A stretch of 64,000 nucleotides of DNA from Neurospora tetrasperma FGSC 2508. Its lineage: Eukaryota; Ascomycota; Sordariomycetes; Sordariales; Sordariaceae. Positions 55,500 through 64,000 of this stretch are shown here, piece by piece. Positions within the stretch are counted from its first letter, which is position 1. Each line of letters begins with the position of its first letter. Where the stretch lies: NCBI RefSeq assembly GCF_000213175.1, contig NW_009799104.1, positions 454,010 through 518,009 on the forward strand, written 5' to 3'. Under the pieces are notes generated by a model. It had not been told where the DNA came from, ran no database searches, and saw nothing but the letters and a program-made list of their open reading frames with translations. A program made the position numbers and the translations under genes.

Positions 55500-58419
55500 G
55501 CTCGCCTAGAAACGGGACAACAGAATAACGGAGTGAGGCACAGCTGCTCTGAATAGAGTCATGTGCCCACCGTGGAGAAGTTCCAGATGTTTGATGGTCT
55601 GTTTTGGGAGTGATACCGAGCCCTTCCTCATGGGTGGTGATCGCGGGATTGATGTTGATGAAACGGCCGAGTCTGTCGCTTTGTCCCAGAAAAGGGTAGG
55701 AGCTCGTAGCTGAGTACCCTGAGGTGATCCAGGTTGGTCGCCGATCCAGGGAGCTGATCTTCTCATCACTTTATTTCCTGCGCTTGGCGTTGGTTAATGT
55801 TGCTGTGACAACTCCCGCCGACTGCGACTCCTTGCCAGTGAGCCGGACAAGGTACAAACAAGGCGGCGTTAGGTTGCCTGATCAGGAAGGCTGAAAAGGC
55901 TGTCCTGGGAAGGGCACAACGCGAGCAGCGCCCTGAACTTTAGCCAAGCGACCTACCGTTAGAGGATGTCACAGCCGCGTGTAACCATGAGCCCGAGCCC
56001 TTCCCCCGGAGATTCTCATGCATCCCGGCCGATAGTATCAAGTCGTTTGCCCATAGGTAGCTGGCGGTCAGGTATGCCCGGCGAGCACGTGCGAGGGGAA
56101 GCTCTCCTCTTTGGCCTCTTTACGCCCTCAAAGTATTAGCGAAGGTTAGTATAAACTCAAGGCAACCTTAGAAACAGGGCCGCTCTACTGCTGTTGCTGT
56201 CGAAGTTTACCCAATGCCTCGCTTATCAAAATTTGCCACCCCCCCTTTTGTCAGTTCATGCCACTGGAGCACCAACAAGACTCACGACGTAACCGCCGCG
56301 TGGGACGGAGGTTTCCACGGGAGGGATAGGATGCGGCTCAGCAGGAGTTGTGATCTCAGGTGACTGCTCATTTTCATGCTGGTTGCCGCGCTGTGCTCTT
56401 TTGGCCTCACCGTGTGCGTTTGGTCGAGATCTGAGCATTGGGTTCTGGCTTGAGGTTCTCCGAGGTAGTTCCAGTGTGGTTGTTGCTGGTTGGCAAGTCG
56501 AAAACTTCCATGGAAAAGTGAGGTGATTTCGAGGAAACATTCCATGTTTCGGTGATACGCTGCGAAGATATGCCATGAGCGTATTTTACTACCTGGAATA
56601 CACCAACGTACAGTTTGGGTAAGTTTCGGCCACCAGAGTAGGAACAATTGTCCTGATGATCGGGTTAGGGTTAATGGAGGATACTAACCTTCACCACTTC
56701 GGGCATTTTCCATCAAAAGAAATCAAGGCCAGTACCTGCCCGAAAGATAAGTATATGATACAGCGCAATCAGAAGGATCAGTTATGAGTCAGCGGCTCAT
56801 TATCTGACTCCAACTACCGACGGCAACGAGATGCGCCGACAATGCATGATCGCTTCCCCGGATGAGATGATGACCACCCTCCTGCTCGGTGCTGACGGAT
56901 AGGTGAGCCGCGCCGTGCCATCGTTACCGCCTGACTGTTGTTAATGTGACCCAGAGCGGGTGGTGATGTTCTCAGGGTTTGATGAACTGCCTTGAAGGGT
57001 GATGGGATTTGAAAGGAACAGGCTCACCACTTTGCCCTCCCGCTGGCATGACGGTCGTCGTTTGGGAGGGCCGAAACGAGATGACTCTTGTCATCTGGTC
57101 TGCCGCACAAAGGAAGCCTACAGTACTTGCCTACTTACCCTGGCCTTGGGATACAGAAAGGCTGGTCTGGTAATAGTGGTCTACACTCAGAGACCCTACC
57201 GGTACTCTGTCTGTAAGAGGTGGAAGATCATTTGGCGATCATGCGTCCATGAGACCATCTCCAGACACTGGCTCGATTGATTCTCTGGTTTATTTCTCTC
57301 AGATCTTGAATAAGAACCAATCGAGAAGAACATGACATCGCACGCGTGATGGTCCCCATCGAATTGATGTTATGGTACATCCGTTGGTGGCGAAAGTGCC
57401 GAGCTGAAACGGAGGCCATCGAGGTACAGAGGCTGAATGTTTGCGAGATAAAATGGGTGAATTTAATTATAAACTTTCTATCACCATGTATAATGACTCG
57501 AAGGACGGTAGGTAGGCTGGCTTGACGGGCCGATTACTACTTCTCCTGCTTCGCCTCCAGGTCGGTGAGGTACACTAAAGACACCGACTGGTAAGAAGAG
57601 AAGTTCGGGAGGTTCCAGGCCCAGACCGCCTATGATGTCAGCTCGCACAGGCCGCAACTGCGAACAGCTGGGGTTTTAGCGGGGCGTGAGGGGAACTGTG
57701 GGGGTTCTGTCACTTGTCACTTCACCTTCATCCCACCAAAATCTCCTCCGATGCGGCAATCAGCTTACCCCTGACCAACCTTTTGGAGTTTATTTACACC
57801 ACGTTTTGATATTAAGATATTTCATGTCGCGGAAGAGCGACGAATCACATTCAAATTCCCCAAGAAATAGGAATTGCTTGTTGCTAATAGGAAAGAAAAT
57901 TCAAGAAAATACCCCTCATTGAGATCCATTGCTGAGAAGGAAGGGAGGCAAGAACGTCACGGTGCACCTCGCGCTAAGCATGTACCTACCCGATGTAAGG
58001 AAGGGTGAGAGGCTGCTCCTGCTTTGGCTGAGCTGGAACGCAATTTTCGATTGAAAACTTTGGGTTTGAATGCTAAATTCTTTGATTTCCGGGAATTATC
58101 GCCAATTAACATGCAGTGCTTGTGAGTTTTCTTTTTCCCAGCTTCCATCCCCGTATTCGTTGCGCCTCACCAATTACCCGCACAGTATTTCCAGGCACCT
58201 CCGTTTCTTGTGCGCCGGCGATGCTGATACAAGACAAGTACTACAACCAAGACATGTCATCACGAGGTCGTTTTACCACAAATACGCATGGCTCTTGAGG
58301 TTGCTTGGGCTGACGGACCTCGACTGATCTGGGGAGACACCATCAGCCCTAATGACGACTAAATCCAATGTTAGTGTCCACCATCTCGGCCGCGAGCGTA
58401 ACGAGTTGTTGGCATCAGC
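55500..58419. other. Block with protein-like fragments, no intact gene
   Basis: The sequence style changes here: TACCTACC motifs become rare and protein-like fragments appear in several frames. Examples on the plus strand are FGSDTEPFLMGGDRGIDVDE near 55,600-55,680, broken by stops soon after, and a 57-codon ORF at 55,966-56,139. On the minus strand a 106-codon frame at 56,576-56,256 ends in VPRGGYVVSLVGAPVA. None can be named. The block may consist of decayed genes or of short exons that I cannot join safely. Confidence 0.35.
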
Positions 58420-60697
58420 CTAGTACAGACCAAAGGCTGCCCAGGTGCAAGACACTCCCGCTATTTTCACTTCCTTGATCTTGTCCAGCTCCTCAACGAT
58501 TACCAAGTGGCTTCGGCTCTTCGCCCGAATCTTCCAGGAACCATCTTGTTCCATCTTCCTCGAGTCTGGCGTGAGCAACGGCGAAAAAATGGCCCACAAA
58601 GCGCCACAGCCAACATCCAACAGCCGCCATTGATTCATGTCCACGAATATTGGTTACCACTGGATTCCCAACTTCGACTCCTGACTTGGAGAACTAGGCT
58701 CGAATTCAGAGCGCATCGCCTGTTCGGCCTTGCTTCACTTCTCGATTGGTTCTGACTGTTCGTACAAAGGGCTGACCGGATATTACTTGTGCAGCCCGAG
58801 TATATCTTTAGGATGTCGTAACCCGTCCCAGATCGCTGGCATGCGTACGAAGCCTCGCCAATTCGCAGACATCGACCCGTTCATGGAGCACTTTACACTG
58901 CAGATATTACACTGGTGCTCGGCCCGCCGCCAGTGTCCTTGTTCTGGAATTTGAGCAACAAGCCTGAGATGGACAAGTGTTACTATCAAGGCCTCCAAAA
59001 CCGTATTTGGTTATGGACGATGGCAACTGGCCGTTCCACAGGAGTCTTGGTGACTCGCCGCCCGCTCTTGCTTTGCAACTTGCCTGCTGGGCGACAGTTC
59101 GAAAGACTCCCACGTCATCTATCTGATTCGAGATATCTCAGCCACCATATATTTGGCTCGTCATGTGGACGAGCTTGTCCTCCATGGCCCCGGACTTGTC
59201 TTGAAGCCACCACGGACAACATGTTCTTCAGCGGCCATAGAAGGCCAAGACACTTCTCTTCTTCCCGGTTTACCCCGCTGCCTTGAGCTGGGATGTCTCA
59301 TCCTCAAGACTCAATAGTGTTTTGGTATCGATTTCTCTCCTGTCAATGGCGCAGCCCTGTGTTGCCGTTTGATTTGGATTTCATTCACTTGACCTCCTCA
59401 CCGTTGTGGCACGACATTGGGTCAACTTGCTTGTGTCACTGGTCCGACGCGACACTGCCACGAGAAGAAAGAGGGAGCCAGAGTGTTAAGAATACACGGC
59501 CCTCAATCCCTTCAACTCATCCCATGCCTTCAAGCTCCCATGCGGGTCAGTCCAGGTTCGAGACCAGAGTTCCATTTTTGCGAGTTTGACTCTTGTGTGA
59601 TCATTCCTGCGATGAGATTCACTTAGTATTCCTGCCATACTACCCGGAGACTAGCAGTTCAAGCCCATGCTTGTACTTCCGCATGAACTCCGAATGTGGG
59701 GGGCAGAAGCGCCAGTTCATGCTGGTACTCGGTACGGATGTCGGGTGGCTGCCCCGGATCACATCAGGCGCATATACCGTGTCACACCAAGAGTACTAAG
59801 ACACAGAATGGTACCGTTGCTCACACTCTGCTGATGCGGCTTTGCTCAATAATGTATCACTCTGAGCAGAAACGCTGATGTAATCCGGGCAAATGTCAGT
59901 GGGTGGGATTCCACACCAGAGATCTCTAACCATGGCACCTCCGCATTTCTTAGGAGTGTGCACATCTAATTTCCTCTCCATGGGGGTGTGGCTGCTGTTG
60001 TGTAGCCAGATCTCCATTGAGTTAACTCTCCATAATTACGACAATCCTCCGATACCCTCCGGATGGTTCTGTATGCTTCGAGAAGTATGTCCAGGATATC
60101 CGACCTTCAGCCTCATTGGTAAATTGCCTACGGGTTAGTTAGTAATCGTCAATTCATTTGTACCAGTCGTCGGAAACATTTACCCCTGGAAAGATATTGA
60201 ATGAATCTATATCGCCTCAAGTAAGCTTTCGGGTGCCAGGGCCTTCGGGGAAGCTTGGAAATGACCGTCGACCGCCTTGAAACCCCACACGGTCCGTCCC
60301 CTTGATGGCTCATCTCGTTTCAACCTGAGAGTTGTATATGACCTGGGTTTGTAAGACGTTTTCCATTCTTTCGGCGAGCACGTCTGTGGCACAGCGATGG
60401 CCAGCGCGCATCGGCACAGTTCCGTGCCTTTTCATCATGTCTCAACTGGATGGTGAACCTCATCTGACCCATATGACAACGGTCTAAATCAAACCAGCAG
60501 CGCTCCATAGTTAGTTGTCCTCTCCAGGTCTGGAAGGATTGAACCAAAATAAGCTTCTGCCTTTCCACGTCCACGGAAACGGTTCTTGTACATATTACAT
60601 TAACTGTAACTGGGTGCTTGCAGCCAAATAGTGTAGACCCTACCGACCATGATCGACGAAATTTCCGGGGTACTGTGCATAGATAGGGGTCCAGCAT
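58420..60697 (-). pseudogene. Unrecognised decayed gene(s) or multi-exon gene on the minus strand
   Basis: Reading leftwards on the minus strand, protein-like stretches follow each other in changing frames: a 125-codon frame from 60,697; KRDEPSRGRTVWGFKAVDGH near 60,300; EGRISWTYFSKHTEPSGGYR near 60,080; a frame from 60,017 with RDLWCGIPPTDICPDYISVS and, after a stop, YAPDVIRGSHPTSVPSTSMN up to about 59,655; VKLAKMELWSRTWTDPHGSL near 59,560; NWRGFVRMPAIWDGLRHPKD near 58,850; and a final 74 codons (SRSHLVIVEELDKIKEVKIA, ending WAAFGLY and stop at 58,420). Short intron-like GT...CTAAG...CAG signals occur, for example near 59,610-59,650, but in-frame stops remain. I do not recognise the family. 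The opposite strand is also partly open (58,507-59,286), so strand is moderately sure. Confidence 0.35.
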
Positions 60698-62083
60698 ACA
60701 CGTTATCCGGTACCGGCAGGCAGAGAACCAAGAAGGTGGTGATCACTTTCCCGGATCTGAGCTACTTACGGACATTAAGTACGCGGACTCTATTGGACAC
60801 GCTATGGTTCAAAGCTCAAGTGTCTGTCATGAAAATATGACTATGAATAGGTGCATAAACCTATCAGCGTGTAATCACATAGAGCGAGCCAACCGCAAAA
60901 GTACCAGATCCCATCATACCCAGCTGAAAGAATAAAGCTCATCAAGTTCATTCACGTGCCTGACCATTAATCATACCAAGCCGACGTCGTGCCCTAGCCG
61001 TCCGTAGCTTAACGATTAGGCATCGCCTTTCCGTCGCGCTTAGGCTAAATGGGGCCGGATAAAAGGGAGACGGTTAGGGTTACCGGCGTTGTTAACTCAG
61101 AGTGCCAATGCCGAACGGCAGGCAGTCAGGGATGTCGACCAGGACTTGCTTTGAGTCTGGGGCGAGCCAGGTGCTTGGGGCCTGGCTTCTTCGTTGTTGC
61201 AATACTGGGTCTACCGGGTAACGGTATGAAAGCTGATTTGTTCAAGACCGAATGGAACTGAGTCCTGAGATGAACCGTGGGTTCCATGGTTGACAAGGGG
61301 ATAACAAACGGAGGGAGCTTGGGATTTGGTTCGGAGTCTGGATACATAACTGTCGTTGTTGGAGGGGTCGTAAGGGTAGTGTTAGAATTCGGTAATTACG
61401 TACTTGGGGAGGCCAGAAAGATGTTCATACCTTCATAATCCTGTGAAGGTCTGATATTGAGTTCCTGGTCCTGTGACTCCGTGATGTTATGCCCTAGACC
61501 GGCATCTGACCTGTTGAGAATTGGGGAATCAGTGGGACCTGTCCGATCCGATCCGGCCGGCCGGGTAATGTAAGGACCGGAAAGTGTCCACGGGTCAGTT
61601 AAGGTGGATGGAAATTTGATAGCAAAAAGTAATCAAGTTTTGTTTGTATGAAACAGGTTTGCAGTGAAAAGAGGCGACTTTTTCTTTGCCCGTTAAGTTA
61701 GGTTTCAATCTGGAGGCTGTCGAGCACCCATCTCATCGAGTGCCGTACTCGGTAGCTACGTACCGTTGGGTCACTCTGTAGTAGAAACTCGAGTAATAAC
61801 TTGATATTAAACAAACCTATCAATTCCTCGTAATCTTTTCTATCCAACACCTCGTTGCCTTTTCTGTGTAGTAGTATAACTCAGCATATCATTATTCTAA
61901 TCTGGACATCAAGATTGAGTAGGTAGGTATTCTGCATCAGTTTCCCTTCCATTCACAATCCCCTTTCCGGTACAAGTCACGAGATCTCTCTCTTCCGAAG
62001 CAGGGTGAAATCTGCAAGCCACATCCTCTCTTAGTACCTGCAGTGATATTACCCGCGATGAGACGCTCGGCGTCACGAACAGC

Positions 62084-62086
<3 letters not shown>
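60698..62086. other. Stretch without a recognisable gene
   Basis: No convincing frame. A TTAGGGTTA motif lies at about 61,073-61,081. The stretch around 61,004-61,050 looks vaguely like the 5' half of a tRNA but has no matching T arm. TACCTACC-type motifs return at 61,920. Confidence 0.4.

Positions 62087-62135
<49 letters not shown>
62087..62135. repeat. A49 homopolymer tract
   Basis: Forty-nine consecutive A residues on the plus strand, followed shortly by a GTG/GGT microsatellite at about 62,150-62,173. As with the A43 tract, a retroposon body could not be recognised upstream. Confidence 0.9.
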
Positions 62136-62137
<2 letters not shown>

Positions 62138-62173
62138 AAGCGTGCCTGGTGCGTGTGGTGGTGGTGGTGGTGA

Positions 62174-63938
62174 TGTGAGGAAGAGGGTGTGTAGGTTGCC
62201 ATGAATACCTAGGCGAGATCAACAACACCATCGGAATGGGTATGTCTGATACTGACGCTGTTTGGGGATAGAACGCACCCCAGGTTCAAGGCAGATTTTT
62301 GGGAAATGGAAAATCTAAACAATTCCTGTGATCTATCCCCGTACGACGAGTCTACAAGAATCTGTTCTATGACGATTGGTAAACTGACCGCCTTGTCGGA
62401 CCTCTGAAACGGCCATTGAGCGGCGATGGAAGTGAAGGAAGGTACCTACTAGACAGGAGCTTATGAGTGTCGTTATCATATTAGGCAGGCGTGCCCTCTG
62501 GATGGGATGGAATGGAATGGAAAGAACGGCCAGCAGCTGCAACGAAGCCGCAAGCCGGAGAGACGTAGACCGCCCGACGTAGACGTGGGTGAACAGCAGG
62601 CATACAGGCAGGTACCAGGCAGGCGCCTGTCGTCACAGGACCTGTAGCCGCCACTGTTTTTCTCTTCTCGACAACCTGCATTCTACCACGCCGTGAACTA
62701 AAGATTTGGCATGTTGGACGGTACCTACTCGACATTTCGTCCTTCTAACAAAACTACCTAGGTACCCGAATGAGGCGTCAACGTCGCTGGCGAACACGAG
62801 CCTGCCGGGTCACAGCAATGATGAAAAAAGGGGGAGGCTGAACCGTATCTGGTGTGCTTTTGACTTCATCTACCCTGCATCATGACGAGGGCTCGCTGCT
62901 GATCATCTTGTTCAACATCCCGAGAAACAGATTGAGAGAGATCTTCGTCAGACCGCTTACACCCGTCAATCCGTCCACACCCGTCCGTTCCCGTCGGAAG
63001 TCGAAAGATCTCCCCCAACGAACCCGACCCGAGCTCAGGTCTCGCGCGGCTTCAAGCCACTGATACCACCCCACGACTTCCTGATCTGGAAGCGCTCACA
63101 CCACCAATGTGCTTAAAGATCAGGCATTCTCAGCCACGAACATGGAATAGGATGTATTTTAGGGAGTTGTGAGGTGGAATGTTGGCAGCCTTGGTCACTT
63201 GTCGGGATCGTTGAGCGTGTCAACCTGTAGCGCTTCGTTTTGGATCTATGACAAGGCATGCAACATTCTCGTGCAACGAAGTGGTGGGTAAAGGACAAGG
63301 AAGAACAAAAGGACTTTATGAGAAACGAAGAAATGGAAGCAAGGAGGAGGTTTGACAAGGAAAGACAAAAGGTAGCAGGCGGCAAATGTTTACACGAAAG
63401 CCTGGCGAGAGGTATCAGAATGAGTTGTACGTCCACTACATATGCTGACTGCTTCACGAATGTCTAGGAGTCCTTTGTTTACTTGGGAGATACTGGGCAT
63501 ATTGAGGGGGAAGTAAGAAACAATCGTGATGGTCACGCGGACCCGGGGAAGTTCCCTTGCGTTCAAGTCCGTCCTATCACAACCACAGAGTTGAGGGACT
63601 TCACTTGGAGCAAGCATCACGAACGAAACTCCGAGGATATGACGATACTCTACATGGAAACATGGCATAACTGATTGGAGCTACCTTCGGATTGCGTTGA
63701 CAGCGAACATAACTAACCAGTGTCAGCCTACGGATGAGTGTTCAAGACATAAAGACTGTAGCAGATTAAAAGTATACCATCATCTCCAGACGGACACCTA
63801 GTGGAAACGCTTCAGATTCTATCCAAACAGCATCTATATCTGGTTATTCTCAAATACCAAGCATCATAACACCTATACTCCCAACCCTAACCACCATGAT
63901 TAACAACCATTGACCAAAAACATCAAAGAAGCCACCTC
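62174..63938. other. Gene-free stretch ending in the promoter of the right-edge gene
   Basis: No supported gene. A 69-codon plus frame at 63,258-63,467 is Glu/Lys/Arg-rich and might be part of a coiled coil, but it lacks other support. From about 63,770 the sequence becomes pyrimidine/CA-rich, with CCAACCCTAACC at about 63,880-63,892, about 50 bases before the putative start codon at 63,939. This resembles the AACCCTAA (TTAGGG-type) boxes of some ascomycete promoters. Confidence 0.4.
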
Positions 63939-64000
63939 ATGGCTATCACCACTCCAACCCAGGCCCACCACAGCCCCCTCCCCCAACCGCCTCAACCAAC
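63939..64000 (+). CDS. 5' end of a gene running off the right edge
   Basis: An ATG in the context GCCACCTCATGGC opens a frame that stays open for the last 62 bases and codes MAITTPTQAHHSPLPQPPQP. The preceding CA- and pyrimidine-rich leader is typical of an ascomycete 5' untranslated region. The Pro/Gln/His-rich start suggests a regulator with a disordered N-terminus, but nothing more can be said from 20 residues. Confidence 0.45.
   Translation, partial: MAITTPTQAHHSPLPQPPQP

Noticed and set aside
55600-55680. Possible short-chain dehydrogenase C-terminus
   Set aside because: The phrase is suggestive, but no Rossmann glycine motif or YxxxK catalytic pair was found upstream.
61004-61050. tRNA-like sequence (TAGCTTAACGATTAGGCATC)
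   Set aside because: It suggests a D arm, but no T arm with a GTTCRANYC box follows at the right distance and no acceptor stem pairs.

Overview
The window looks like a nuclear contig segment from a filamentous ascomycete, most likely a sordariomycete close to the Sordariales. The evidence is short introns of 50-110 bp with GT...CTAAC...CAG signals, a NACHT-WD40 receptor of the HET-E/HNWD type, an AreA-GATA-like/DUF3295 protein, pyrimidine-rich leaders, and nonsense changes that fit repeat-induced point mutation (RIP). It is gene-poor: two intact-looking genes, one interrupted receptor gene, the first codons of a gene at the right edge, and several relics.

Region 1 (1-17 kb) is an accessory, repeat-rich block. 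A GAA microsatellite opens the window. A roughly 400-bp repeat occurs at about 0.58-1.0 kb and again, inverted, at 13.2-13.6 kb. Between the two copies lie a mariner-type MITE (2.28-2.67 kb), a probable solo LTR (4.18-5.04 kb), the NLR gene (5.86-10.76 kb, directly preceded by a tandemly duplicated leader), a TPR fragment (11.66-11.89 kb), a possible LTR-retrotransposon leader fragment (about 12.3-12.75 kb) and an ankyrin fragment on the minus strand (12.72-13.08 kb). WD40, TPR and ankyrin are the three repeat types that fungal NLRs use as sensors, so this reads as an NLR nursery or graveyard. Unrecognised coding relics follow at 13.7-17 kb.

Region 2 (17.85-20.06 kb) holds an intact single-exon CHY zinc-finger protein. 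Region 3 (20.1-36.4 kb) shows no convincing gene. Region 4 (36.4-38.3 kb, minus strand) is a two-exon AreA-GATA-like/DUF3295 protein of 573 residues. Region 5 (38.3-63.9 kb) is again almost gene-free. It is rich in microsatellites, pyrimidine tracts and TACCTACC/GGTAGGTA motifs, and 55.5-61.3 kb contains a decayed coding block. At 63,939 a reading frame starts and runs off the window.

The genes do not form a pathway. The most interesting object is the NLR gene. It carries 13 nearly identical 126-bp WD40 repeats with an internal six-repeat duplication, yet two in-frame TAA codons lie between the NACHT half and the WD40 half. This looks like a recently silenced allele, or a split gene, of a fast-evolving self/non-self recognition family.
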